A DNA stretch of 64,000 nucleotides from Streptomyces sp. NBC_01591 (GTDB taxonomy: Bacteria; Actinomycetota; Actinomycetes; Streptomycetales; Streptomycetaceae). The first letter of the stretch is position 1; each line of letters opens with the position of its first letter. A program made the translations under genes and the position numbers. Positions 8,378 through 17,301 of this stretch are shown here, piece after piece. The stretch lies in NCBI RefSeq assembly GCF_035918155.1, contig NZ_CP109327.1, forward strand, positions 5,394,001 to 5,458,000, read 5' to 3'. Under the pieces are notes generated by a model. That model made no database searches. It was given only the letters and a program-made list of their open reading frames with translations, and had not been told where the DNA came from.

Positions 8378-10708
8378 ATGACCGGCCAGGAATCCCGGAG
8401 CGCGGCCGCTCCGACAAGCCGCGAACTCACCATGATTCACTCACCCCTGGGGTACCGCGTCATCACCGCCGAGGAGGCGGAGGAACGCTTCCGGATCTCG
8501 GACGGCATCGGTTACCCGTACGCCGAGTTCGCCGACGACCAGGAGATCCGGCTGTACGAGGGCGGTCTGCATGTCGCGGGGCACCTGGGGCCGGAGGGGG
8601 GCGAGGACTGGGTTCCGTACAACACCATCGTGGACGGTGACCTCACCGTCGACGGCAACCTGGACTGGTGGGACAACAGCGGCGGCAACTTCCTCGCCGT
8701 GACGGGCAGTCTGCGGGCCCGGAACGTGTTCCTGTACGGCTGCCCGAACGTGCTGGTGCGCGGGAACCTGGAGGTGACGGGCGGCATCTGCGGCTCGTAC
8801 GGGGACGACGGCGGCCTCCTCACGGTGCGCGGCAGCACCCGCGCGTCGCTCATCATCGGCATGTTGTACTTCTGCCTGGACTTCGCCGAGCAACCGCAGG
8901 CCCTCCTCGTCGGCGACCCCTGCCGCACCAACCACCCGGTCGACTTCACCAACGGCGAACTGAGCGGCATCCTGCTGCCCGAACTGCTGAACAAGCACGG
9001 TGAAGCCGACTCACGGAAGATCGAGGAGGCCATGGGCGAGGGACACCAAGTGCTGCGCGCCGGGGTGCGCCCGAGCCGCGTCATCGCGCTGGAGGAGCTG
9101 GACTCCCTGCTGGACCGGGCCGACGAGGTCACCGAACTCGACCTCTCCGGACGGAAGCTCCACAGCTTCCCGGAACAACTGCTTGCGTTCCCCCGACTGC
9201 GCGTCCTGTCGCTCGCGGACAACGGCGAGATCGGCGCCATCGGCGCACGCATCGGCGAACTCACCGCCCTGGAAGAACTCGACGTGTCGGGAACGGGACT
9301 GACCGGGCTGCCCGAATCCATCGGCGCACTCCGGAACCTCCGGGTGCTGGACATATCCGGCAACCGCTTCACGGAACTTCCCGAGTCCCTCGGCAGCCTC
9401 GGCCGCTTGGAGGTCCTGCGCGCCGGACATCTGGCCTGCCGGCTCCCCGAATGGATCGACCGGCTGCGCTCACTGCGCGAGCTGGACCTGTCCTGTCTGA
9501 ACCAGGGGCGCTACTACTGCGACACCCTGGTCGCGTTCCCCACGGTTGTCACCCGCCTGACGGGACTGCGCACCCTCGACCTGTCCAACACCTGGCTGGA
9601 GTCCGTCCCCGACGCGCTGCTGGACCTGACCGGGCTGGAGGAGCTGAACCTCAACTCCTGCCCGTCCGCCCGGCTGACCCGACTGCCCGAGCTGGCCCGG
9701 CTGCCCCGCCTGCGCGTACTGCGCCTCAGCGGCCGCACCCCGTGGACGGAACAGCCCCCGGCCTCCAGGGACCTGCTCGCCGGCATCTGGGACATCGCCA
9801 CCCTGGAACACCTGGAGCTCGACCGCTGGGGCCAGGAGACCTTCGACGGGGAGAAGGCACGCACCGCGTTCAGGTCCCTGCCCGACGACGCCTTCGCCCG
9901 TACGCCGAACCTCCGCCACCTCGACCTGGCATTCAATGAACTCACCACCCTCCCCGAGCCCTTCTTCGCCCTGCGGCACCTGGAGTTCGCGAACTTCCGG
10001 GGCACGAAGCTCGGCCGGCCGACGCTGGACCGGCTGCGCGCGACGTTCCCCCGCACCCGGCTCCACCTGAAGGGAGTCGCGGTCAAGGAGGTCGTCCACG
10101 ACCCGAACTGGCAGGCCGTGCACGCCCTGGTCGGGGACGGCGCCGGAAAGGGGCCCAAGGAGGCGATCGCCGCGTACAAGGAAGCCATCGCGCTCTGCGT
10201 CCCGGGATCGAGCTACTCCGACTACGACCAGCTCTACGCCCACTACGCCCTGGTCAACATCCTCGGCGACCTCAGCGACAAGGCGACGGACACCGACCGC
10301 CCCGCCCTGGACGCCGAACTCGTCCGGTACGCCGAACAGGCCATGTCCCTGATACCCGACACGATCTGGCACTTCACCGACGAGGGCGCCTTCCAGGAAG
10401 AGGTCAGGCGCCGTACCGGCAACGCCCTGGCCTGGCACCTGCTGCACGGCGGTGAACCGGAGCGCGCGCTGACCGCCGTGGAACAGGCGCTGGCCGAGGC
10501 CGAGGGCCCGGCGCACGACTTCATCCGCGACACCCAGGTCCGCATCCTGCTCGCCCTCGGCCGCACCGACGACGCCTACCGGGCGGCCGACCAGGTCCTC
10601 ACCCGCGACCCCGGGTTCGCAGACCTCACCGACATCGCGGCCCTGCCCGGGTTCCAGCAGTGGCGGCGGGCCCAGCGCATCGACAGGTTCCTCGGAGGCG
10701 ACCGATGA
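8378..10708 (+). CDS. Leucine-rich repeat protein with beta-solenoid-like N-terminus and TPR-like C-terminus
   Basis: 776 residues; ATG 8378 is preceded by GCAGGGGAG. An N-terminal domain of about 200 residues has spaced Gly/Val strands (DGDLTVDGNLDWW, VTGSLRARNVFLYG, VRGNLEVTGG) resembling a bactofilin or beta-solenoid. Residues about 240-560 hold roughly twelve leucine-rich repeats of the LxxLDLSxN type (ELDLSGRKLHSFP, VLDISGNRFTELP). Residues about 580-776 are alpha-helical TPR-like repeats. There is no signal peptide, so it is cytoplasmic. It is probably a protein-interaction scaffold; no enzymatic motif is visible. It converges with the hydrolase gene 34 bases downstream. Confidence 0.85.
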   Translation: MTGQESRSAAAPTSRELTMIHSPLGYRVITAEEAEERFRISDGIGYPYAEFADDQEIRLYEGGLHVAGHLGPEGGEDWVPYNTIVDGDLTVDGNLDWWDNSGGNFLAVTGSLRARNVFLYGCPNVLVRGNLEVTGGICGSYGDDGGLLTVRGSTRASLIIGMLYFCLDFAEQPQALLVGDPCRTNHPVDFTNGELSGILLPELLNKHGEADSRKIEEAMGEGHQVLRAGVRPSRVIALEELDSLLDRADEVTELDLSGRKLHSFPEQLLAFPRLRVLSLADNGEIGAIGARIGELTALEELDVSGTGLTGLPESIGALRNLRVLDISGNRFTELPESLGSLGRLEVLRAGHLACRLPEWIDRLRSLRELDLSCLNQGRYYCDTLVAFPTVVTRLTGLRTLDLSNTWLESVPDALLDLTGLEELNLNSCPSARLTRLPELARLPRLRVLRLSGRTPWTEQPPASRDLLAGIWDIATLEHLELDRWGQETFDGEKARTAFRSLPDDAFARTPNLRHLDLAFNELTTLPEPFFALRHLEFANFRGTKLGRPTLDRLRATFPRTRLHLKGVAVKEVVHDPNWQAVHALVGDGAGKGPKEAIAAYKEAIALCVPGSSYSDYDQLYAHYALVNILGDLSDKATDTDRPALDAELVRYAEQAMSLIPDTIWHFTDEGAFQEEVRRRTGNALAWHLLHGGEPERALTAVEQALAEAEGPAHDFIRDTQVRILLALGRTDDAYRAADQVLTRDPGFADLTDIAALPGFQQWRRAQRIDRFLGGDR

Positions 10709-10742
10709 CCCGGCGCCGCACCTCTGGGACGCCCCCGCCCCC

Positions 10743-11510
10743 TCACCCCCGCAGCGACTTCCCGAACCCCGCGGCCAGCGGCATCCGCAGCCCCAGCGGC
10801 GGCGGCGCCGCCAGTGCGTCGGAGACCGGGCGCGCGTAGGCCCGGCCGAACAGCGAGCCGCGCACGAAGTCCGCGGCCAGGGCTATCACTTCGGCCCGGT
10901 GCTGGCGCAGCCCGTGGCCGTCCGAGTGGACCTCGAAGCGGCAGGTGTCGCGGTTGGTCTTCTTGGCCCGCTCGGCCAGCCGGAAGGAGAGTTCGGGGTC
11001 GGTGCGGGCATCGTTGGTGCCGTGTACGAGCAGCACCTGACGGCCGAGCAGATGCTTCACCGGCTCCGGCTCCGGCTCGTCCGCCCCGGCCTCGGGCAGC
11101 CAAGGCGCCATCGCCAGAACGGAGTCGACCGCCGCGTGGCCGCCCGCCCGGAGCGCGGCCCGGCCGCCCATGCCGTGGCCGGCCAGGCAGACGGGGATGT
11201 CGCCGTAACGTCGTACGACCTCGTCCACCGCCCACTCGGCGTCCGCCGCGAGGTCTGCCGCTGTCGCGTTCCAGCCGCGACAGCGGTAGCGCACGACATG
11301 CGCGGCGAGCCCGTCCTCCTCACCGGCGCGGGCCAGGGCGCGGGCCAGCGGCAGCTGGAGTGCGTACGAGAGAGGGGAGGGGCGGCGGTGCGAGTCGGTC
11401 TCGCCGTCCGGGAGCAGCAGAACCACGCCGCTGACCGCGGTTGGAGCTCCGGCCGTCCTGACGGCCCGTCCCAGCCTTGCGGCAGGCAGGGGGAGTGCGC
11501 GCTGTGCCAT
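10743..11510 (-). CDS. Alpha/beta-hydrolase fold protein lacking the nucleophile serine
   Basis: 255 residues. The fold is recognisable: VVLLLPDGE near the oxyanion strand, a nucleophile elbow LAGHGMGGRAALR, an acid turn VHGTNDARTD and a histidine segment HSDGHGLRQH. In the elbow the expected G-x-S-x-G serine is glycine (G-H-G-M-G-G; DNA 11161-11190 reads GGC CAC GGC ATG on the minus strand). The Asp and His remain. It may be a non-catalytic binding protein, or use another residue. It is divergent from add and may share its intergenic region. Confidence 0.75.
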   Translation of the reverse strand: MAQRALPLPAARLGRAVRTAGAPTAVSGVVLLLPDGETDSHRRPSPLSYALQLPLARALARAGEEDGLAAHVVRYRCRGWNATAADLAADAEWAVDEVVRRYGDIPVCLAGHGMGGRAALRAGGHAAVDSVLAMAPWLPEAGADEPEPEPVKHLLGRQVLLVHGTNDARTDPELSFRLAERAKKTNRDTCRFEVHSDGHGLRQHRAEVIALAADFVRGSLFGRAYARPVSDALAAPPPLGLRMPLAAGFGKSLRG

Positions 11511-11585
11511 GACAGAACAGTGTCAGAAAGACAGGTGTACTCCACCCGTATTCGCGGTCACTGTTACGCATCGACAAGCGACAAT

Positions 11586-11607
11586 CTACGCGCGTAGGCG
11601 CTAGAGT
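11586..11607 (+). promoter_or_regulatory. add promoter: CTACGCGCGTAG operator plus TAGAGT -10 box
   Basis: A perfect 12-bp palindrome (11586-11597) is followed four bases later by TAGAGT (11602-11607), which ends six bases before the ATG of add. This predicts a leaderless transcript whose promoter is covered by the operator. The same palindrome precedes deoC and the PNP gene in this window. Repression by a shared regulator is inferred. Confidence 0.75.
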
Positions 11608-11613
11608 GCGCAA

Positions 11614-12768
11614 ATGATGAGCCCGACCCTTCATGTGCCCGGCCAGGATCAGATCCGGCGTGCCCCCAAGGTGCTTCTCCACGACCATCTCGACGGCGGC
11701 CTGCGCCCGGGAACGATCGTCGACCTCGCCCGCGCGAGCGGATACGAAGGACTGCCCGAGACCGAGCCCGACAAGCTCGGCATCTGGTTCCGCGAGGCGG
11801 CCGACTCCGGGTCGCTGGAGCGCTACCTTGAGACGTTCGCCCACACCTGCGCCGTCATGCAGACCCGCGAGGCGCTGGTCCGGGTGGCCGCCGAGTGTGC
11901 CGAGGACCTGGCCGCGGACGGTGTCGTCTACGCCGAGGTGCGGTACGCCCCCGAGCAGCACCTGGAGGCCGGACTGACCCTCGAAGAGGTCGTCGAGGCG
12001 GTCAACGAGGGCTTCCGTGAGGGCGAGCAGCGGGCCCGCCGGGACGGGAACCGCATCCGGGTGGGCGCCCTCCTCACCGCGATGCGGCACGCCGCGCGTT
12101 CCCTGGAGATCGCCGAGCTGGCCAACCGCTACCGCGACCAGGGCGTGGCCGGCTTCGACATCGCGGGCGCGGAGGCGGGCTTCCCGCCCACCCGGCACCT
12201 CGACGCCTTCGAGTACCTCAAGCGGGAGAACAACCACTTCACCATCCACGCGGGCGAGGCCTTCGGCCTGCCGTCGATCTGGCAGGCGCTCCAGTGGTGC
12301 GGTGCGGACCGGCTCGGTCACGGGGTCCGCATCATCGACGACATCGAGGTCGACGAGGACGGTGGTGTGAAGCTCGGCCGCCTCGCCTCCTACGTACGGG
12401 ACAAGCGCATCCCGCTGGAGCTGTGCCCGACCTCCAACCTCCAGACCGGCGCCGCCGCCTCGTACGCCGAGCACCCCATCGGGCTGCTGCGGAAGCTGCA
12501 CTTCCGGGCCACCGTGAACACGGACAACCGGCTGATGAGCGGTACGAGCATGAGCCTCGAATTCGAGAAGCTGACCGAGACTTTCGGATACACGCTCGAC
12601 GACATGCAGTGGTTCACCGTCAATGCGATGAAGTCGGCATTCATTCCTTTTGATGAACGTCTGGCGATGATCAACGATGTGATCAAGCCCGGATATGCCG
12701 AGCTGAAGTCCGAGTGGCTCTTCGAGCAGACCACTGCGACCAGCGTTTCTTCCGCTTCCGCAGGCTGA
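11614..12768 (+). CDS. add: Adenosine deaminase
   Basis: Hydrolyses adenosine and deoxyadenosine to (deoxy)inosine and ammonia in the cytoplasm; first step of purine nucleoside salvage. 384 residues, somewhat longer than the E. coli enzyme, as usual in actinobacteria. Zinc ligands are visible as HDHLDG (His23, His25), the later IHAGEAFG, and VNTDN near the C-terminus. The RLGHGVRI segment is also typical. The ATG lies six bases after a -10 box and 16 bases after the shared palindromic operator, so it is likely expressed leaderlessly and together with the deoC and PNP units. Confidence 0.96.
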   Translation: MMSPTLHVPGQDQIRRAPKVLLHDHLDGGLRPGTIVDLARASGYEGLPETEPDKLGIWFREAADSGSLERYLETFAHTCAVMQTREALVRVAAECAEDLAADGVVYAEVRYAPEQHLEAGLTLEEVVEAVNEGFREGEQRARRDGNRIRVGALLTAMRHAARSLEIAELANRYRDQGVAGFDIAGAEAGFPPTRHLDAFEYLKRENNHFTIHAGEAFGLPSIWQALQWCGADRLGHGVRIIDDIEVDEDGGVKLGRLASYVRDKRIPLELCPTSNLQTGAAASYAEHPIGLLRKLHFRATVNTDNRLMSGTSMSLEFEKLTETFGYTLDDMQWFTVNAMKSAFIPFDERLAMINDVIKPGYAELKSEWLFEQTTATSVSSASAG

Positions 12769-12782
12769 TCGGACCCTTTGCG

Positions 12783-12818
12783 GAGAACGGCCGGGGCGTC
12801 GAATTCCCGGCCGTTCTC
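12783..12818 (+). terminator. Terminator hairpin of add
   Basis: 13-bp stem (12783-12795 with 12806-12818), 10-base loop, 14 bases after the add stop codon. GC-rich without a long T tract, as is common in Streptomyces. Confidence 0.65.
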
Positions 12819-12904
12819 GGCGTGTCGGCATGTTTGCGGGAAGGGCGGTGGGATGGCTACGTTTCGGATCCCCCCACATCCCTATCCCCAAGGATGAATT
12901 TCAC

Positions 12905-13222
12905 ATGAAGCAGTCCGCTGTCAGGACTCTCGGCGTCACCGCTCTCGGTGCCGCTTTCGCCGCCGCCGCTGCGGGTACCGCCTCCGCCGCAGTGCTGCCG
13001 ACCGATGCCGCGACCACCGCTCTGCCGGTCGCGAGCGCGGCGCTGGGAACGGCGACCCAGAGTCTGCCGGTGCAGGAGACGGCCACCAAGCTGCTCGGCA
13101 CCGACCAGCAGAAGCTCGTCGGCGAGGCCACCACCCCGGTCAAGGGCCTGCTCGGCGGCATGCCCGCGGGCGGCCTGAAGACCAGCGGCCTGTCGACCAA
13201 CGGTCTCCCGCTCGGCGGCTGA
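12905..13222 (+). CDS. Small secreted protein
   Basis: 105 residues from ATG 12905 (AAGGA ten bases upstream). Residues 1-28 are a signal peptide (K-x-S start, Ala-rich core, TASAA cleavage region). The mature part is Ala/Thr/Gly/Leu-rich with the pattern LPVxxxxxLG and a Gly-rich tail (GLLGGMPAGGLKTSG). No cysteines and no known domain. It resembles the many short secreted proteins of Streptomyces with unknown function. A second protein of this style lies at 19016-19435. Confidence 0.75.
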   Translation: MKQSAVRTLGVTALGAAFAAAAAGTASAAVLPTDAATTALPVASAALGTATQSLPVQETATKLLGTDQQKLVGEATTPVKGLLGGMPAGGLKTSGLSTNGLPLGG

Positions 13223-13229
13223 TTCTCGT

Positions 13230-13280
13230 AAACGCCTGTGGGGCGGACACCCGGATCGGGTGTCCGCCCCACAGGCGTTT
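13230..13280. terminator. Bidirectional terminator, 23-bp perfect stem
   Basis: 13230-13252 pairs perfectly with 13258-13280 around a five-base loop; the stem edges are AAA/TTT. It sits between the convergent secreted-protein and PspC genes and can end transcription in both directions. Confidence 0.85.
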
Positions 13281-13291
13281 GTGTACGAGGG

Positions 13292-13498
13292 TCACCAGGC
13301 GGCGGTGGCCGACGACGTCTTCTCGGACGGGAACAGCAGCCACAGCGCCAGGTAGAGCAGGAACTGCGGACCCGGCAGCAGGCAGGAGACCAGGAAGATC
13401 ACGCGCATGGTTCCCGCGGAGGTGCCGAAGCGCCGTGCCAGCGCTGCGCACACTCCGCCGATCATGCGTCCGTCACGGGGGCGGGCAAGTGCGGCCAT
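13292..13498 (-). CDS. PspC domain membrane protein
   Basis: 68 residues from ATG 13498. The N-terminal RPRDGRMIGGVCAALARRFG is the PspC signature; it is followed by one transmembrane segment (VIFLVSCLLPGPQFLLYLALWLLF). PspC-domain proteins are membrane stress components; in Streptomyces such short stand-alone forms are common. It is transcribed towards the secreted-protein gene. Confidence 0.85.
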   Translation of the reverse strand: MAALARPRDGRMIGGVCAALARRFGTSAGTMRVIFLVSCLLPGPQFLLYLALWLLFPSEKTSSATAAW

Positions 13499-13592
13499 GG
13501 TGGGCTCCTTCGCGAACCGTTGCTGAGGGAGCAGCTCCGTCGTGCTCCCGATGTCTCCATGGTGGCCCGGCGAAGGGGGGCAAAGCGTCGCT

Positions 13593-14150
13593 CTACGGTG
13601 CGATCCCGACCCTGGGAATCGTCGGGGTCGCACCCTGGCCCGCCTCGTCCCTGGGGTGGGGCACCACCCTGACCCGCTCCTGCTTCCTGCGGCGCAGCCG
13701 CGCCCGGCACATGGGTACGACGAGCAGGTGGGCGAGGGCCACGCCGGTGGTGTTCAGCAGCAGCGAGTCGACGTCGACGATCTGTCCGGGCACTCCGGTC
13801 TGGGCCAGTTCGATGGTCGTCGAGATCAGCGCCCCCGCCGCGACGGTGCGGGCCAGCGAGGCCCACGGGGAGACGGTGAGCCGGCCCCCGGCCATCGGCA
13901 GCAACACGCCGAGCGGGGCGAGCAGCAGCAGCCCCTCACCGATCCGCCGGGCGGCCTCGACCGGGCCGAGGGACAGGTCGGCTCTGATGCCGTCGAGCGG
14001 ATGAAGATTCGAGGCGGTCGTCCACGGCACGTCGAGGGGGCGCAGCGTCAGCCACCCGACGAGCAGCAGATGCGCGAGGAGGAGAGATACCCCGGCCGCG
14101 CGGAAGCGGATGACGGCTTGACCGTCCGAACCTTGACGCACGCCCCCCAA
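13593..14150 (-). CDS. VanZ-like integral membrane protein
   Basis: About 185 residues with four to five hydrophobic helices (VSLLLAHLLLVGWLTLRP, LLLLAPLGVLLPM, ISTTIELAQ, VDSLLLNTTGVALAHLL). The last two carry the VanZ pattern E-x-x-Q ... D-x-D-x-x-x-N-x-x-G. The C-terminal 35 residues are basic and cytoplasmic. The start is uncertain: TTG 14150 or GTG 14141, neither with a good ribosome site. VanZ proteins are linked to lipid II or cell-envelope stress, but this one's role is unknown. Confidence 0.75.
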   Translation of the reverse strand: MGGVRQGSDGQAVIRFRAAGVSLLLAHLLLVGWLTLRPLDVPWTTASNLHPLDGIRADLSLGPVEAARRIGEGLLLLAPLGVLLPMAGGRLTVSPWASLARTVAAGALISTTIELAQTGVPGQIVDVDSLLLNTTGVALAHLLVVPMCRARLRRRKQERVRVVPHPRDEAGQGATPTIPRVGIAP

Positions 14151-14261
14151 GACGCGGCGAACGGCAGGATCGGTTCCGTCGACCCGGAATCCGGCCTGTC
14201 CGGACGCCCCTCTGGTGCTCGAGGCCGGAGAGCCGGGTGCAGGGGCCCCGGCACCCGCCGC

Positions 14262-14900
14262 TCAGGCCCCCGTGCCTGTGCCCACGCCCAGCGTCGGTAC
14301 CGCCTTGGGCCGCGCCTTCATCTCCGAGGTGCACAGATATCCGCGCGGCGCGTAGTCGCCGGGCCCGCCCAGTACCACCGTGTCCTCCGGGGCGAGCGTG
14401 TCGCTCTCCGCGTACGTGCACACGATCTGCGCCAGTGCCTCGGACCGCAGGTCCTCCGGCTGCTCGCTGAGCCGCAGTGTGCCCGCCCGGTCGCCGGGGC
14501 GGGCCGCGTCGACCCGCAGGTTCTGCGGGACGGTCGTGGAGTACCCGGCCTGCCGTTCCTCGGCGGGCGGCTTCTGCCGCAGTTCGTCCAGGAGCGCCTG
14601 CGCCACCCGGACCCGGTCCGAAGCGTTCTCGTCGACCTGCACCGTACGGTCCACCGTGACCAGCTGCGCGGAGCAGACCAGATAGATCTGTACGGGGATG
14701 CCCTTGAGGGCCTGCGTCGTGACGTTCTCCGCGGACATCGTGCACGGCACCTGGGACGGCGCGGCCCCGGCGTCCACCGGCACCGAGGTGGACCTGATCC
14801 CGCAGCCCGCGGCCAGCAAGGCCCCGGCCACAACCCCGGCCAGTGCCACGGCCGAACGGTACGCCCGGCGGTTGCCGCTGCCCATCACGCTGCCCATCAC
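14262..14900 (-). CDS. Lipoprotein of the afsQ locus
   Basis: 212 residues from GTG 14900, which overlaps the afsQ2 stop codon (GTGA); ATG 14897 is an alternative. A lipobox is visible (AGALLAAGC, Cys at about residue 33), so it should be anchored on the outer face of the membrane. Five to six Cys residues in the mature part suggest disulfides. A lipoprotein gene directly after afsQ2 is also found in S. coelicolor (from memory, SCO4905). Overlap with afsQ2 argues for co-translation. It could modulate the AfsQ2 sensor; that is inference. Confidence 0.8.
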   Translation of the reverse strand: MMGSVMGSGNRRAYRSAVALAGVVAGALLAAGCGIRSTSVPVDAGAAPSQVPCTMSAENVTTQALKGIPVQIYLVCSAQLVTVDRTVQVDENASDRVRVAQALLDELRQKPPAEERQAGYSTTVPQNLRVDAARPGDRAGTLRLSEQPEDLRSEALAQIVCTYAESDTLAPEDTVVLGGPGDYAPRGYLCTSEMKARPKAVPTLGVGTGTGA

Positions 14901-16435
14901 GTCGCCTCGCCCTCCTCGTCCTGGTCCCCGGCGTCGTGCCCACCGGCGGAACGGGTGAGCGTCTCTGCGTCGCGCGGCAGCCGCAGCACGAACACCGCGC
15001 CGTCGCCGTCCGGCGAGTTCGAGGCCGTGATGTCACCGCCGTGGATGTGCGCGTTCTCCATGGCGATCGAAAGACCGAGACCGCTGCCCTCGGAACGCGG
15101 CCGCGAGGCGCTGGCCTTGTAGAACCGGTCGAAGACATGCGGCAGCACGTCCTCGGGGATCCCGGGGCCGTGGTCGCGGACCTCGATGACGAGTTGGTCG
15201 CCCTCGGTGCGCACCGCGACCCGTACCGGCGAACCGCCGTGCTTGAGCGCGTTGCCGATCAGATTCGCCAGGATCACATCGAGCCGGCGCGGGTCGAGGC
15301 GGACCATCATGCCGCGCTCGGCGTCCAGATCCACCGCGTCCAGCCAGGCACGGGCGTCGATGCAGGCGGTGACCTGGTCGGCGACGTCGACGGTGTCGAG
15401 GACCAGCCGGGCCGTACCCGCGTCGAAGCGGGTGACCTCCATCAGGTTTTCTACCAGGTCGTTGAGGCGCCGGGTCTCGCTCACCACCAGACGCACCGCG
15501 GGCGCGATCATCGGGTCGAGGCTGTCCGCCTCGTCCTCCAGCACCTCGGTGACGGCGGTCAGCGCGGTGAGCGGGGTGCGCAGCTCGTGCGACATGTCGG
15601 CGACGAACCGCCGGCTCGCCTCGTCCCGCGCGCTCATGTCCGCGACCCGCTTCTCCAGCGAACTCGCGGTCCGGTTGAACGTACGGGAGAGATCGGCCAG
15701 TTCATCCGTGCCGGACACCACGAGCCGGGTGTCGAGCTTGCCCTCGCCGAGCTTGCGGGCGGCGTCGCCGAGCCGTTGCACGGGCCGCAGCACGGTCGTC
15801 GCCGCGGCCTGCGCGAGCAGTGCCGAGCCGATCAGTGCGAGCCCGGTGGCGATGCCCAGGGACCAGGCGAGGGAGTTGAGGTCCTGCCGTTCCTGGTCGA
15901 GCGACTTGAGCATGTAGCCGGTCGGGCCACCACCGATGATCTTCGTACCGCCCACCAGGTACGGCGTGCCGCGGATGCTGGTCCGCTGCCAGAACAGGTG
16001 GTACTCGTACTTGTTGCCCGCCTCCACCGGCTGCTTCTTGTTGACCGCCTTCTGCAGCGACAGCGGCACGTTGTCGAGCGTGAAGGTGTCCAGGTCGGAG
16101 TTGCCGACGATCGGCTTGCCGGTGTCGCGCTCGTCGACCAGCAGCACGCTGTAGCCGGGCGAGCTGCTCGCCATCTGCACGGCCGCGTTCTGCAGATCGT
16201 CCCTGGTGGGGTGGAGTGGCAGCGAGGCCGCCCGGCTCTGCATCTCCTGGCGGAAGTCCCCGAGCGCGGAGTCCTGGGTGCGCGTCAGCACGGCCTCGCG
16301 GTTCAGCCAGTACGCGATCCCCGACGCGGACACCGCGGCGGTCAGCGCCACCAGCGCGAACACCACGACGAGCCGCAGCCGCAGACTGGTCCAGCGAAGC
16401 CCGGTGAGCAGGCTCCGTTTGACGGCGTCGCTCAC
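14897..16435 (-). CDS. afsQ2: AfsQ2 sensor histidine kinase
   Basis: 512 residues from GTG 16435, overlapping the afsQ1 stop codon by four bases (GTGA). Transmembrane helix 1 covers residues 20-44 and helix 2 about 188-210, bracketing a 140-residue extracellular sensor region. HAMP follows, then HisKA with His283 in VADMSHELRTPL and a HATPase domain (NLIGNALKHG, DHGPGIPED, GSGLGLSIAM). AfsQ1/AfsQ2 in S. coelicolor respond to excess glutamate/nitrogen and steer antibiotic production and development. The operon order afsQ1-afsQ2-lipoprotein and divergent sigQ support the name. Confidence 0.93.
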   Translation of the reverse strand: MSDAVKRSLLTGLRWTSLRLRLVVVFALVALTAAVSASGIAYWLNREAVLTRTQDSALGDFRQEMQSRAASLPLHPTRDDLQNAAVQMASSSPGYSVLLVDERDTGKPIVGNSDLDTFTLDNVPLSLQKAVNKKQPVEAGNKYEYHLFWQRTSIRGTPYLVGGTKIIGGGPTGYMLKSLDQERQDLNSLAWSLGIATGLALIGSALLAQAAATTVLRPVQRLGDAARKLGEGKLDTRLVVSGTDELADLSRTFNRTASSLEKRVADMSARDEASRRFVADMSHELRTPLTALTAVTEVLEDEADSLDPMIAPAVRLVVSETRRLNDLVENLMEVTRFDAGTARLVLDTVDVADQVTACIDARAWLDAVDLDAERGMMVRLDPRRLDVILANLIGNALKHGGSPVRVAVRTEGDQLVIEVRDHGPGIPEDVLPHVFDRFYKASASRPRSEGSGLGLSIAMENAHIHGGDITASNSPDGDGAVFVLRLPRDAETLTRSAGGHDAGDQDEEGEAT

Positions 16436-17118
16436 TGAGGCGAGTCCAGCCGGTAGCCCACACCCCGGACGGTACGGATCAGGGTCGGCGAGGACGGCAC
16501 GTCCTCCACCTTGGCCCGCAGCCGCTGCACACACGCGTCCACCAGCCGGGAGTCACCGAGGTAGTCGTGCTCCCAGACCAGCCGCAGCAACTGCTGCCGC
16601 GACAGGGCCTGGCCCGGCCGGCGGCTCAGCTCCAGCAGGAGGCGCAGTTCGGTCGGCGTGAGCTGCAGATCCTCCCCGTCCTTCGTCACGGTCATCGCGG
16701 ATCGGTCGATCACCACGTTCCCGAAGGACGCGGAGTCGGTGGATTCGCGTTCGCCGCGGCGCAGCACCGCGCGGATCCGGGCGTCGAGCACCCGGCCCTG
16801 CACAGGTTTCACCACATAGTCGTCGGCGCCGGACTCCAGCCCGACGACGACGTCGATGTCGTCGCTGCGTGCGGTCAGCAGAATGATCGGCAGCTGGTCG
16901 GTGCGCCGGATACGCCGGCACACCTCGAAGCCGTCGATACCGGGCAGCATCACATCCAGCACGATCAGATCCGGCCGCTGCTCACGCAGCAGTTTCAGGC
17001 CGTCCTCTCCTGTCGCCGCAGTGGCCACACGGTGGCCCTGGCGTGACAGCGAGAGTTCGAGGGCCGTGCGGATGGCGTCGTCGTCCTCGATCAGCAACAG
17101 GAAAGGCACGCTGGTCAT
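16432..17118 (-). CDS. afsQ1: AfsQ1 response regulator (OmpR/PhoB type)
   Basis: 228 residues. Receiver domain with acidic pocket EDDD (residues 11-14) and phospho-acceptor Asp55 in LIVLDVMLPG; a Lys in VVKPV follows. The C-terminal winged helix has LQLTPTELRLLLELSRRPGQ and ends VRGVGYRLD. Sequence recall matches S. coelicolor AfsQ1 closely, here with about three extra N-terminal residues. It is the partner of AfsQ2. A match to its described DNA site lies in the sigQ intergenic region (17203-17218). Confidence 0.95.
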   Translation of the reverse strand: MTSVPFLLLIEDDDAIRTALELSLSRQGHRVATAATGEDGLKLLREQRPDLIVLDVMLPGIDGFEVCRRIRRTDQLPIILLTARSDDIDVVVGLESGADDYVVKPVQGRVLDARIRAVLRRGERESTDSASFGNVVIDRSAMTVTKDGEDLQLTPTELRLLLELSRRPGQALSRQQLLRLVWEHDYLGDSRLVDACVQRLRAKVEDVPSSPTLIRTVRGVGYRLDSPQ

Positions 17119-17202
17119 TCTGACCCATGGTGGAGCCCCAGTTCGACAGTTGGGGCCGACTCATACATCCGGGGCGCCTCCGACGCACGTTCGGCAGGCC
17201 CT

Positions 17203-17218
17203 GTGACAGGCCTGTGAC
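17203..17218 (+). promoter_or_regulatory. AfsQ1 box GTGAC-n6-GTGAC
   Basis: Two direct GTGAC copies separated by exactly six bases (AGGCCT). This fits the GTnAC-n6-GTnAC site described for AfsQ1 in S. coelicolor. It lies 84 bases upstream of the sigQ start and 85 bases upstream of afsQ1, so it could serve both. The binding itself is inferred. Confidence 0.8.
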
Positions 17219-17301
17219 AGTCGGCGGACAGCGTCATGAAACTGCCCCGGCAAGCTCTTTGGCACAAGGAACGGACGGACTCCACCGATGGGGGGCGCGA
17301 G

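Noticed and set aside
10831..10840. CGCGCGTAGG resembling the shared operator
   Set aside because: Only half of the palindrome, inside the hydrolase coding sequence.
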